The notes below the pieces were generated by a model. It worked only from the letters and a program-made list of their open reading frames with translations. It was not told the origin of the DNA and did no database searches. 41,872 nucleotides of DNA from an uncultured Bacteroides sp. GTDB lineage: Bacteria; Bacillota; Clostridia; Lachnospirales; Lachnospiraceae. This document shows, piece after piece, positions 1 through 7,975 of this stretch (position 1 is the stretch's first letter; each line of letters begins with the position of its first letter). The position numbers and the translations under genes were made by a program. The stretch spans positions 1 through 41,872 of the forward strand of contig CAMECH010000023.1 in assembly GCA_945913015.1 (NCBI GenBank). Reading direction: 5' to 3'.

Positions 1-108
1 GTGTTTCTTTCTTAACCACATCCTGTGTTGCGGACTGCGTTTCTTTCTGAACTGTCTCTTGTGTTGCAAACTGCGTTTCTTTCTTAACCACATCCTGTGT
101 TGCAGGCT
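1..108. repeat. 36-bp tandem repeat, three visible copies
   Basis: Three adjacent 36-bp units (1-36, 37-72, 73-108) share the core GCGTTTCTTTCT and end near TGTGTTGC. Units 1 and 3 are nearly identical, and unit 2 differs mainly in its middle. The unit length is a multiple of three and keeps the minus-strand reading frame, so it encodes a 12-residue repeat. The array is open at the window edge. Confidence 0.85.
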
Positions 109-286
109 GTGTTGTTGCCATTACCACTGCCTGCTCTGTCATATTCTGTGTTACCTGTCTGTTTTCACTCTCCTTTATTACATTTTTATTATCAGATTCC
201 TTAATCAGAAAACCGGCTATCATGCAGACTGCCGCCAATATGTATGCCGCACACACCATTTTTAATATATTTTTACGCCTCTTCAT
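1..286 (-). CDS. Membrane-anchored protein with 12-residue repeats (partial, 3' end outside window)
   Basis: I do not recognise a family. The gene runs off the left edge, so only the first 95 residues are visible. Its ATG overlaps the stop of the upstream gene in an ATGA arrangement, so translation is probably coupled. Residues about 8-28 are hydrophobic after a basic MKRRKN start, which fits an N-terminal membrane anchor or signal-anchor. A Thr/Gln/Glu/Lys-rich stalk follows. It holds three tandem 12-residue units of the type ATQDVVKKETQ, matching a 36-bp DNA repeat that probably continues beyond the window. This looks like an extracytoplasmic stalk carrying an unseen C-terminal domain. Function unknown. 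Confidence 0.7.
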   Translation of the reverse strand, partial: MKRRKNILKMVCAAYILAAVCMIAGFLIKESDNKNVIKESENRQVTQNMTEQAVVMATTQPATQDVVKKETQFATQETVQKETQSATQDVVKKET

Positions 287-603
287 TGCTGCGTTTCCCT
301 CTGCTCTTCTATCTTTCTGTGAGTTTCCTGTATTTCCTCCTTCAGATAGCTGACTCTCTCATTAAGACGCTCCTTGCGCTGCTGCTGCATATAATCTTCC
401 TTATCCTTAACCAGACGTTCAATACAGTCTGCCTGAATCATCATAACACGTATAAGCAGAACTCCGTTAACCAGCATTAAAGCTATTCCTGCTATCGTCC
501 ATTCCCTTCCGAGCACCAGTATTGCAGCCCCGGCTATAAAGCACAGCAGTGCCGCCGCAAGAAAACCCTTCTCCTTTTTGCCAAACTCTAAAATTCCTTT
601 CAT
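283..603 (-). CDS. Small two-helix membrane protein with coiled-coil tail
   Basis: I do not recognise a family. The 106-residue product has two hydrophobic stretches (about residues 13-31 and 34-53) joined by a short GREW turn. A strongly charged helical C-terminal half rich in Glu, Lys, Arg and Gln follows and looks like a cytoplasmic coiled coil. A good ribosome-binding site (GAGGGG) precedes the ATG. It starts 9 bp after the PHP phosphoesterase stop, and its own stop overlaps the start of the next gene by 4 bp. The three genes therefore form a likely operon. Function unknown. Confidence 0.7.
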   Translation of the reverse strand: MKGILEFGKKEKGFLAAALLCFIAGAAILVLGREWTIAGIALMLVNGVLLIRVMMIQADCIERLVKDKEDYMQQQRKERLNERVSYLKEEIQETHRKIEEQRETQQ

Positions 604-612
604 TGCACCCCT

Positions 613-1428
613 CTATTTTGTTAATACTTTCCCATATTTCATGCTGAATTCTTTCTTAGCCTTTGTTCTTGCCGGAGTACGATAAACAGTTCCTATTTTA
701 TTATATACCCAGTATCCTCCAATGCCGCATTTTTCAATAAATTTGGTATAAAAGCGATACAGTTTTTTGTAAGCCTCACCGCCTACTTCTGTTTGTTTTC
801 CCGCAAGAATATAATCTATGAGGTCATTATTACAGCAAATGTCCTCGTTAAATATTGTATATACTTTTCCCATATCCTTCAACACATGTGAGTCAGAGCC
901 TGCTATCCCCGGCTTATTAAAACGCCTTGCCAGAATCCCTGACATATTGTTTCCGAACAGGTTTGTTTTCCCATTAAATGTTTCAATAAAATCAAATTTT
1001 TCTATTATCTCCGGATGTTTCTTCCCCTTATGCGTGCGCATTATGGCATAATATCCATTGCCATACGGATGCGCAGGGCCTATTATTCCACCCAGTTCAT
1101 GTACCATTTTCAAAAGCTGTTCTACAGAAAGTCCTCTTGCTTCAAATATTCTTGACGAGATGCCATCCGGCAGAACTATAAGCATATGTCCACAATTATG
1201 TGTATCATATTCAATCCCCTTGAGTACAACAAAACGTTTACCGCTTTTCAATGTTCCCTGTATATTATCTTTTACTGCGAGCCAGTGTTCATAACCCTTA
1301 TAAGAATTGTGATCAGTAATCATCATACCATCATAGCCAAGCTCAATAAGACGGTTCACATATTCCTCCATTGATGCAAGTGCATCCAGAGAACCTTCTT
1401 TTGTATGGCAATGCATGTCCATTTTCAT
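613..1428 (-). CDS. PHP-domain metal-dependent phosphoesterase
   Basis: The PHP family holds metal-dependent phosphoesterases related to histidinol phosphatase and polymerase PHP domains. The 271-residue protein shows the expected metal ligands in order: the N-terminal MDMHCHT (HxH), MITDHNSY (D-H), GPAHPYG and GSDSH near residue 178. There is no signal peptide or membrane segment, so it should be cytoplasmic. AGGAGAG precedes the ATG at a good distance. A terminator lies upstream after kduD, so it is probably transcribed separately from the kdu genes and together with the two small membrane-protein genes. The substrate cannot be read from sequence; 3',5'-nucleoside bisphosphate or another phosphoester are possibilities. 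Confidence 0.85.
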   Translation of the reverse strand: MKMDMHCHTKEGSLDALASMEEYVNRLIELGYDGMMITDHNSYKGYEHWLAVKDNIQGTLKSGKRFVVLKGIEYDTHNCGHMLIVLPDGISSRIFEARGLSVEQLLKMVHELGGIIGPAHPYGNGYYAIMRTHKGKKHPEIIEKFDFIETFNGKTNLFGNNMSGILARRFNKPGIAGSDSHVLKDMGKVYTIFNEDICCNNDLIDYILAGKQTEVGGEAYKKLYRFYTKFIEKCGIGGYWVYNKIGTVYRTPARTKAKKEFSMKYGKVLTK

Positions 1429-1492
1429 TGTGTGCTCTCCTGCTTTTATAATTGAGATTTTTCTCTCTATGTATGCAGCACTTAATCGAGAA

Positions 1493-1535
1493 AATAAAAA
1501 GGCTGAACATCAAAAGTATGAACAGCCTTTTTATT
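1493..1535 (-). terminator. Rho-independent terminator after kduD
   Basis: A perfect 13-bp inverted repeat (1493-1505 and 1523-1535, core GGCTG/CAGCC with flanking A and T tracts) lies just after the kduD stop. Because the T/A tracts are symmetric it could work in both directions. For the minus-strand kdu transcript it ends in CTTTTTATTTT. Confidence 0.85.
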
Positions 1536-1553
1536 TACTACACCATTCAATTA

Positions 1554-2351
1554 TTACTGTGGCTGCTTACCGATGTATGCAAGAATACCGCCATCAACGT
1601 ACAGAATATGTCCGTTAACTGCATCTGATGCCTCTGAAGCAAGGAATACTGCAGGACCTGCAAGTTCTTCCGGCTTAAGCCATCTGTTAGCAGGTGTCTT
1701 TGCACAGATAAACTGATCAAATGGATGTCTTGAACCATCTGCCTGACGCTCTCTAAGAGGTGCTGTCTGAGGTGTCTCAATATATCCAGGTCCGATACCA
1801 TTACACTGAATGTTGTACTGACCATACTCTGAACAGATATTACGTGTGAGCATCTTAAGACCACCCTTAGCTGCTGCATATGCAGATACAGTCTCACGAC
1901 CAAGCTCTGACATCATTGAGCAGATGTTGATAATCTTACCATGTCCTCTTTCAATCATTGAAGGAATTACAGCCTTTGATACGATAAACGGAGCATTAAG
2001 GTCAACATCGATAACCTGTCTGAACTGCTCTGCTGTCATCTCAATCATAGGAATTCTCTTAATAATACCTGCGTTGTTTACAAGAATATCGATAGGGCCA
2101 ACTTCCTTTGAAATCTTCTCTACCATCTCGTTAACAGCAGCCTCATTAGTTACATCACAAACATAACCATGAGCATCAATTCCTGCTTCCTTGTAAGCAG
2201 CAAGTCCCTTGTCAACAAGTTCCTGCTTAATATCGTTGAATACGATTGTTGCGCCTGCCTGTGCCATTCCTGACGCAATAGCAAAGCCAATACCGTAAGA
2301 TGCACCTGTTACAAGAGCAATCTTACCCTCAAGTGAAAAATTAACTGACAT
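1554..2351 (-). CDS. kduD: 2-dehydro-3-deoxy-D-gluconate 5-dehydrogenase (KduD)
   Basis: This is a classical short-chain dehydrogenase of 265 residues. It shows the cofactor motif TGASYGIG near residue 15, NNAG near 92 and the catalytic YAAAKGG near 158-164. In pectin breakdown KduD interconverts 3-deoxy-D-glycero-2,5-hexodiulosonate and 2-keto-3-deoxygluconate with NAD(H). It directly follows kduI (63 bp apart, same strand), and that pairing supports the specific name over a generic SDR. AAGGAGA precedes the ATG. A strong terminator follows. The product is a cytoplasmic enzyme of the uronate branch that feeds KDG kinase and aldolase, neither of which is in this window. Confidence 0.9.
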   Translation of the reverse strand: MSVNFSLEGKIALVTGASYGIGFAIASGMAQAGATIVFNDIKQELVDKGLAAYKEAGIDAHGYVCDVTNEAAVNEMVEKISKEVGPIDILVNNAGIIKRIPMIEMTAEQFRQVIDVDLNAPFIVSKAVIPSMIERGHGKIINICSMMSELGRETVSAYAAAKGGLKMLTRNICSEYGQYNIQCNGIGPGYIETPQTAPLRERQADGSRHPFDQFICAKTPANRWLKPEELAGPAVFLASEASDAVNGHILYVDGGILAYIGKQPQ

Positions 2352-2414
2352 TTTTCAAAATCTCCTTTTCTTATTTTTATAAATGAAATTCCAACACTAT
2401 GTATCAGAATAGCA

Positions 2415-3257
2415 TTATCTTAAGTCCTTAATGTCAACTCCGTCCATATCATCAAAGTCCTGATTTTCACCAACCATTCCCCAGATAAATGAATATGCAT
2501 GTGTTGCTGAAGCTGAGTGAATCGACCAGCTAGGCGAAATAACGGCTTCTTCATTGTGCATAATAATATGGCGTGTTTCTGTAGGCTCACCCATGTAGTG
2601 GAATACCGCTGCATTCTCAGGCACCTCAAAATAGAGATAAACTTCCATTCTTCTGTCATGAGTGTGACATGGCATTGTATTCCATACACTGCCCGGCTCC
2701 AAAGATGTAATGCCCATCTCAAGCTGGCAGCTTTCTACCTGACCCGGAAGGATGTACTTGCGTAAAATTCTGTGATTAGCATCCTCAAGTGTACCAAGTT
2801 CAAGCTTATTCTGTGGAAGGATGTCCTTCTCAGGGTCAATGAATACCGTAGGATATGTCATATGTGCAGGCGCACTGTTAAAATAAAACTTTGCAGGATT
2901 TGAAGCATCTGCACTTGCAAATGTAATCTCCTTTGCACCCATTCCTATATATAATCCGTCTCTGTACTTAAATTCATATGGCTTACCATCAACAGTAACT
3001 GTACCCTTGCCACCGATATTGATAATACCCATCTCACGTCTCTCAAGGAAATATTTTGCACGAAGCTCAGCTCCTGCCTCAAGAGTCAGAACCTTATCAG
3101 CAGGCATTGCCGCACCAATAATAATTCTGTCAATCTGGCTGTAAATTGTCTTAATCTCATTGGCAATAAATAAATCCTGCACCAAAAAGTCATGTCTTAA
3201 GCGTGCTGTGTCATAAGTCTTCACGTCAACTGGATTTGCTCCCGGTCTTACTTCCAT
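2415..3257 (-). CDS. kduI: 5-dehydro-4-deoxy-D-glucuronate isomerase (KduI)
   Basis: KduI isomerises 5-keto-4-deoxyuronate, released from unsaturated galacturonides, to 3-deoxy-2,5-hexodiulosonate. The 280-residue length is typical. Family hallmarks are visible: the N-terminal VKTYDTARLRHDFL, the cupin-fold segment with NTMPCHTHDRRMEVY (His and Glu metal ligands) and the C-terminal SPSWSIHSASATHAYSFIWG with its His ligand. AGGAGG precedes the ATG. kduD follows. No transporter, lyase or KdgR-type regulator is adjacent, so this is a minimal kduID pair. Confidence 0.95.
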   Translation of the reverse strand: MEVRPGANPVDVKTYDTARLRHDFLVQDLFIANEIKTIYSQIDRIIIGAAMPADKVLTLEAGAELRAKYFLERREMGIINIGGKGTVTVDGKPYEFKYRDGLYIGMGAKEITFASADASNPAKFYFNSAPAHMTYPTVFIDPEKDILPQNKLELGTLEDANHRILRKYILPGQVESCQLEMGITSLEPGSVWNTMPCHTHDRRMEVYLYFEVPENAAVFHYMGEPTETRHIIMHNEEAVISPSWSIHSASATHAYSFIWGMVGENQDFDDMDGVDIKDLR

Positions 3258-3335
3258 TATAATTTCCTCCTAAATTATCGCCTGTATTTTATGCCGGTAT
3301 TCAGCAACAGGCATTTGATTATTTACATTACTTTA

Positions 3336-3364
3336 AGAATAGCATATATAAGCTCTGTTTTCAA
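3336..3364 (-). promoter_or_regulatory. Candidate promoter for kduI-kduD
   Basis: On the minus strand, TTGAAA (3364-3359), a 17-bp spacer and TATTCT (3341-3336) give a plausible housekeeping promoter. TGC directly before the -10 makes it an extended -10 type. It lies about 80 bp upstream of the kduI start. I could not identify an operator. Confidence 0.55.
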
Positions 3365-3386
3365 GTTTTGCCCAATTATAAATTCA

Positions 3387-5168
3387 CTAATTTAATCTGT
3401 AAATTTTAAATGGTCTGCCAAATATTTCATCTACTCCAACATAATCTGCTTTTGTCGCAATGTCAATATTCTTAAAATAGTTCATATAGTCATCACTGTA
3501 ATACTCTTTGGTATAATTTCTGTCATCAATCACATTAACTCCCAAAATAGAAAGTATCTTGTTATTTCCATCCATACTTGAAACATCCAGAATCAGATAA
3601 AGCGGGGCATCAGTATTTATTTTATCTGAGTTGTATTCGTCTTTTAGTGCACTTTCATAGTCTGCCAAAAAATAATTACCTGCATCAAATATTTCACATG
3701 TAAAGCATGTAAGCAGCCACGGCTCATTAGTCACAATAATACAATTAGAATCCGCTTCAATATCTTTTAAAGTTGTTCCTTCTTCTTTATGATGAAAATA
3801 GTAATCCTTAGGTGCCATACACATACTAAGTACGCTAAATACAATGCACATTATAATGCTTATAACATATCTTACATATTTCTTTCTGATAATCCAGCTA
3901 AGCACAAAGCTCACAACAGATACCGCAAATGCAGCAAGCAGCGGATACAAAATAAAAATATATCGTGTACAGTAACGTCCCATTGCATATGTAGACGTTG
4001 TTCTTGAAGCAACAAAAACAACAAACATCATCGTTGCAAGAAGTACAACAAGCGTATAATTAAAGTTATTAATCTTATGAATAAATGTTATAAATTTGTT
4101 TGCCGTTTCTTTTACAATACCCTTAAATTTCTCTTCATTACGCAGCAAAAAGCATACCGGCACAGATATCAGCACCAATATCAATATTGCAACTGACACA
4201 TATGTCATCGTCATGGTTTCCCACATTGAAAAATGCACTCCGAACAAATCATTTGTCAGATATTCCCAATACATTTTATATTGAAATTTCTCCGGAAACA
4301 TTTTAGTCATATAACTCATCGAGCTATATATATCATCATCTCCGAAAACATGCTTTACTGTAGCCGGAAATACAGCAAATGACAATGCAACGGATGCTGC
4401 CATCGTTGCACCATATCTGACCATAAATTTAAACCTTTTTGTAAAGAGATAATAAAGGCAGTACATAAGAGTTATTATAAACGCAAACGGCAGGAACAGA
4501 TGCAGCGTCATGCACCCAAGAAAATTAACCGCAAACATTTTTATCAGAATCCTGCGATGTTCTGTTTTATCGTTGCGTTTGTTATATAATCTTGCCGCAT
4601 AATACAAAAGCATCATGCCAAACATTACACCCGGTGCATATATCCTCAAAAATATATTTATATTCACAGCACCCATTGTAAATCCATAGAATAAACAGGC
4701 AAATATTCCCGCTTCCTTCTCATTATTTATCTCTGTCACTGTTCGATACAAATATATTTGCGTCACCAAAAAACACAGAATATTTAACACAAAGCAATAC
4801 CACTTAGACCACTTTCCCGGGAAAAAGGAACATATAAAATGTAACATCATATACCCAAGCGGTGGATTATAATCACGCTCTGCATTCCAGTATATTGAAT
4901 CGTATGCAAATATTTCACTTTTATCAACAGTAATATAATCCCTTAATAATTGTGCCGACTGCCACGAATCAATATTTCTCAATTCATTTCCTATGTTCTC
5001 TTTATATATATGCGTACAATCACTGCTGTTTGCGAAACCATAATTCCACAATTCATCCGAATGAAAGCCCTGCTTTTGTGTGGCAAACAAAACTGACATA
5101 TAAATACATTGTACCGCTATAATGCAAAGCAAAATAATCGTATATTTCTTTTTAGTATTATCACCCAT
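3387..5168 (-). CDS. Polytopic GT-C-fold glycosyltransferase-like membrane protein (GT39/ArnT type)
   Basis: The 593-residue protein has about a dozen hydrophobic segments. Its first helix (residues about 9-29) is followed by an external loop with the acidic motif HSDELW near residue 37 and DYNPPLGYMMLHF near residue 100. These are features of GT-C enzymes that move sugars from polyprenyl-phosphate donors. A soluble C-terminal part of about 130 residues follows the last helix, probably outside the membrane. GAGG precedes the ATG. It lies 18 bp after the FkbM methyltransferase gene, suggesting a two-gene operon for surface polysaccharide or glycoprotein modification. The acceptor is unknown. 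Confidence 0.7.
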   Translation of the reverse strand: MGDNTKKKYTIILLCIIAVQCIYMSVLFATQKQGFHSDELWNYGFANSSDCTHIYKENIGNELRNIDSWQSAQLLRDYITVDKSEIFAYDSIYWNAERDYNPPLGYMMLHFICSFFPGKWSKWYCFVLNILCFLVTQIYLYRTVTEINNEKEAGIFACLFYGFTMGAVNINIFLRIYAPGVMFGMMLLYYAARLYNKRNDKTEHRRILIKMFAVNFLGCMTLHLFLPFAFIITLMYCLYYLFTKRFKFMVRYGATMAASVALSFAVFPATVKHVFGDDDIYSSMSYMTKMFPEKFQYKMYWEYLTNDLFGVHFSMWETMTMTYVSVAILILVLISVPVCFLLRNEEKFKGIVKETANKFITFIHKINNFNYTLVVLLATMMFVVFVASRTTSTYAMGRYCTRYIFILYPLLAAFAVSVVSFVLSWIIRKKYVRYVISIIMCIVFSVLSMCMAPKDYYFHHKEEGTTLKDIEADSNCIIVTNEPWLLTCFTCEIFDAGNYFLADYESALKDEYNSDKINTDAPLYLILDVSSMDGNNKILSILGVNVIDDRNYTKEYYSDDYMNYFKNIDIATKADYVGVDEIFGRPFKIYRLN

Positions 5169-5186
5169 ATCTTTTTCCTCTCAGAC

Positions 5187-6257
5187 CTACCATGCATATA
5201 ATACAGTTTCACAATATTCATATGAATGGTGTCTTATTGCAAATCTGTATCCTGCATCATATTTCTTTATCATTTGCATAATACTGTACATATCATTTGC
5301 ATTATGATAAATGCATACTGCAATAACAGGATGACTGCGTTTTATTAATTGTTCGGCACCTTTTATCATATCCTTTTCAAAGCCTTCTATATCAGCCTTA
5401 ATAAAACCGACATTTTTGTCCTCAAAAAAATTGTCGAGTGAGTATATGTTTACTTCCCCTTTTCCGTTACTGCTTAATCTTGTAGTTGTTGATGATTCAG
5501 CTTCAGACTCATTTTCAACAAAAACTTTTCCGTTCGCCTTCCCGATACCTGCAAATACCGGAATTATCTTTTCTTCCGGGAGTCCCCATTCTTCATTAAG
5601 TCTTTTAATTCTTGTGCACATGGCTGAATAATTCTTTTTATTTGGCTCAAATGCGTAGATTTTATCAAACACTGCTGTTTTATTCCATATATACTTTTCT
5701 ACAGTATCCCCAACAAATGCGCCACAGTCAACAAACACTTCCTTAGGCCTATTACGCATAAATGGAGCAATGCAGAAATATTGTCCGTCTTTGCTTATGT
5801 TTTCATAATTCATTACAGTTCCGTTAATTCTCGCCAGAATAATATCTTCATAAACTTTTTTTGACACATCATCAAGCATTGAATAATTATCCATAATTTC
5901 TTCTTCATGACGTGAAAATATCAGCTTATCAAACATTTCCGATTTTAGTCCGAGCTGGTCACACTGCATTTTTATCTCAAGGCACATTTCCGGATTCATA
6001 GATAAAATAAATACAATCGGGTTAATACATCTTTCTTTCACATCACACGGAGAAATGACTTCTTTTCCCATAAATATTTTGCCTTGTTTATTCTTATTGT
6101 TATCGCAAAAGAATTTTATGTTGATTTTTTCATTTTCAAAGCATTCTGCATATAAAACTGATGTGTTTCCTGCCCCAAATATAACAATTTCACTTTCCCT
6201 TATTAAAGATTCAATTGCCTTTGCTTCCTGCAAAGAACCCCTCAAATCATTTTCCAT
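5187..6257 (-). CDS. FkbM-family methyltransferase
   Basis: The C-terminal half (about residues 165-350) carries the SAM-dependent methyltransferase motifs EVFVDCGAFVGDTVEKY and IYAFEPNKKNY, then NIYSLDNFF and FIKADIEGFE, as in FkbM-type O-methyltransferases. The N-terminal part has a Rossmann-like VIFGAGNTS followed by FFCDNNKNKQG, resembling nucleotide-binding modules fused to such enzymes in glycan clusters. I chose the ATG at 6257 because AGGGGG lies 7 bp upstream. An in-frame codon at 6305 would add 16 residues but has no such site and runs through an AT-rich hairpin. It is followed 18 bp later by the GT-C gene. It probably methylates a surface glycan. Confidence 0.8.
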   Translation of the reverse strand: MENDLRGSLQEAKAIESLIRESEIVIFGAGNTSVLYAECFENEKINIKFFCDNNKNKQGKIFMGKEVISPCDVKERCINPIVFILSMNPEMCLEIKMQCDQLGLKSEMFDKLIFSRHEEEIMDNYSMLDDVSKKVYEDIILARINGTVMNYENISKDGQYFCIAPFMRNRPKEVFVDCGAFVGDTVEKYIWNKTAVFDKIYAFEPNKKNYSAMCTRIKRLNEEWGLPEEKIIPVFAGIGKANGKVFVENESEAESSTTTRLSSNGKGEVNIYSLDNFFEDKNVGFIKADIEGFEKDMIKGAEQLIKRSHPVIAVCIYHNANDMYSIMQMIKKYDAGYRFAIRHHSYEYCETVLYAW

Positions 6258-6270
6258 TTTAATTCCCCCT

Positions 6271-6300
6271 GTATGATATAAAAATACTTTTTTATCATAC
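6271..6300. repeat. AT-rich inverted repeat at the FkbM gene leader
   Basis: GTATGATA and TATCATAC bracket A- and T-tracts, giving about 13 pairs with one bulge over 30 bp. The repeat ends directly against the AGGGGG ribosome-binding site of the FkbM gene. TATGAT within the upstream arm could itself be a -10 element. It may be an operator or a leader hairpin. Confidence 0.5.
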
Positions 6301-6362
6301 CACAAAAAGGAAATAAAATCTAGCTTTCTTTCTCGCTTATATTCGAGTTTTATATGCTTCTT

Positions 6363-7784
6363 TCACCCTTTCTCATGCGGCAGTCTCAGCCTTAACAGCT
6401 TTCTTTTAAGCCTTGCCCCGTTAAACGGCACAAGCGGATAAAGATAGCTTTTTCCCGAGATGGTATTGTTGCATGCAAGCATGCACACCCATATGATAAT
6501 TCCTGTAATAAAGCCCCACAGATTAAATATTGACGTAAGAATAAGCGTAATTATCCTGACAAATTTAAGGGCATACCCCATCTCGAAGCTTGCCTGTGAA
6601 TATGTCGCAACTGTCACAACCGCCATATAAAGCATTGATTCGGGACTGAACCACCCCGAAGATACCGCATACTCTCCCACTACAATACCTGCAACAATAC
6701 TCAGCGGAGTAGACATCATTGTCGGCGTATTGACAGCCGCAAGCCTCAGTCCGTCTATGCAGAATTCAAGTAAAAGAAGCTGCAGCAGTACCGGCACCTT
6801 AATTTCATCTTTTATCAGAATAAATGAAAGCCACTCCGGGACCCAGGACGGATTATTAAGAAGAAGCATCCAGAGCGGTGTAAGCAGCACAGTAACAAGT
6901 GTAACCGCAAACCTCGACCACCGCAGATATGTTCCCACCACCGGAGGGAAATAGAAATCATCAGCCTCCTCAATAACGTCAAACATACTTGTCGGCAAAA
7001 GCATTGCCGCCGGAGAATTATCAACAAGCACAACAATATTTCCGTCAAGAATTGCCGCTGCTGCCGTGTCCGGTCTTTCCGAATATTTAAACTTCGGAAA
7101 AGGATTTATCCAGCTTTTCTTAAGCAGACATTCAGCAAGACTTTGCACATTCATCGTAAGCGATTCCACCTTTATTGATTCTATGCGTTTTTTAAGCTCT
7201 GAGAGAAATTTTTTGTCAACCTTATCCTCAATATAGCACAAAACCACATCCGAACGTGAACGTTCGCCTACGCCCATTATTTCAGCCGAAAAAAGAGGGT
7301 CTCTTATGCGTCTTCTTATCAGTGCCACATTAAACACCAGCGTTTCCACAAATCCGTCTCTTGAGCCGCGCATAACACGGTCTTTCCACGGTTCATCAAC
7401 GCTTCTCATAGGATAAGTTCTTCCGTCAATTCCGATGCACACATCAAACCCATCAATAAACACACAAGTAACGCCTGACAAAATACCGGTCACAGCCCTG
7501 TCTGCGCTGTCAATTTCTTCCGTCTCCGCAAATGGCATGCCCACCTTCATAAACCGATGAACATCTGTCAGGTCATCCTGCTTGAGTGTCAGAAAAAACT
7601 GCATAAGCTTATGCATCAAATCCTCCTGCAAAAAGCCGTCCACAAAGAAAAATCCTGCCTTCTTTCCGCCCATCTCAACAGTTCTGTACAGTATGTCAAA
7701 ATTAGTATCAACACGCAGCTTTTCTTTCATAAGCCGAACATTCTCGTCTGCCGAATTTGTAAAATCGCCCATTCTTTTCCCCAT
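6363..7784 (-). CDS. spoVAF: GerA-family spore protein, SpoVAF-like
   Basis: The layout matches GerA/SpoVAF proteins: a soluble N-terminal domain of about 290 residues, then membrane segments from about residue 295 to 440. Recognisable pieces are GTYLRWSRFAVTLVTVLL, WVPEWLSF, LLLLEFCIDGLRLAAVNTP, SPESMLY and a basic C-terminal tail. SpoVAF acts at the spore inner membrane with the dipicolinate channel and germinant receptors. The 473-residue length fits the family. The ATG at 7784 has little ribosome-binding complementarity; an ATG at 7772, after TGGGGA, would drop four residues and is a real alternative. No other spoVA gene is adjacent. The promoter just upstream looks forespore-specific, which supports a sporulation role. 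A different GerA-family A subunit remains possible. Confidence 0.72.
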   Translation of the reverse strand: MGKRMGDFTNSADENVRLMKEKLRVDTNFDILYRTVEMGGKKAGFFFVDGFLQEDLMHKLMQFFLTLKQDDLTDVHRFMKVGMPFAETEEIDSADRAVTGILSGVTCVFIDGFDVCIGIDGRTYPMRSVDEPWKDRVMRGSRDGFVETLVFNVALIRRRIRDPLFSAEIMGVGERSRSDVVLCYIEDKVDKKFLSELKKRIESIKVESLTMNVQSLAECLLKKSWINPFPKFKYSERPDTAAAAILDGNIVVLVDNSPAAMLLPTSMFDVIEEADDFYFPPVVGTYLRWSRFAVTLVTVLLTPLWMLLLNNPSWVPEWLSFILIKDEIKVPVLLQLLLLEFCIDGLRLAAVNTPTMMSTPLSIVAGIVVGEYAVSSGWFSPESMLYMAVVTVATYSQASFEMGYALKFVRIITLILTSIFNLWGFITGIIIWVCMLACNNTISGKSYLYPLVPFNGARLKRKLLRLRLPHEKG

Positions 7785-7827
7785 TTCCGCGCACGCTTCT
7801 GCGCACTATATCCATATCTTTATTGGA

Positions 7828-7858
7828 TAGTATTGCCTGATTGACGGTATGAATATGC
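7828..7858 (-). promoter_or_regulatory. Candidate sigma-F/sigma-G (forespore) promoter for the SpoVAF-like gene
   Basis: On the minus strand GCATA (7858-7854), a 16-bp spacer and GGCAATACTA (7837-7828) match the Bacillus sigma-F consensus GYWTA / GGNRANANTW at every defined position. A start near 7820 would give a leader of about 35-45 nt. No sigma-A-type promoter is evident in this gap. Confidence 0.6.
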
Positions 7859-7886
7859 ATATACTTTGTATTAAATAATTTTTTAT

Positions 7887-7925
7887 GCAAAAAGAAACGA
7901 CGCGCCCTTAATTCAGGACACGCCG
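7887..7925 (-). terminator. Rho-independent terminator after nifJ
   Basis: On the minus strand GGCGTGTCCT pairs over ten positions (some G-U) with AGGGCGCGTC around a short loop, followed by GTTTCTTTTTG. It lies about 50 bp after the nifJ stop and separates nifJ from the SpoVAF-like gene. Confidence 0.8.
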
Positions 7926-7975
7926 CCTCTTATATATCGCTATGAATTTTTAAAATCCACGACCTGCAGTTTTAA

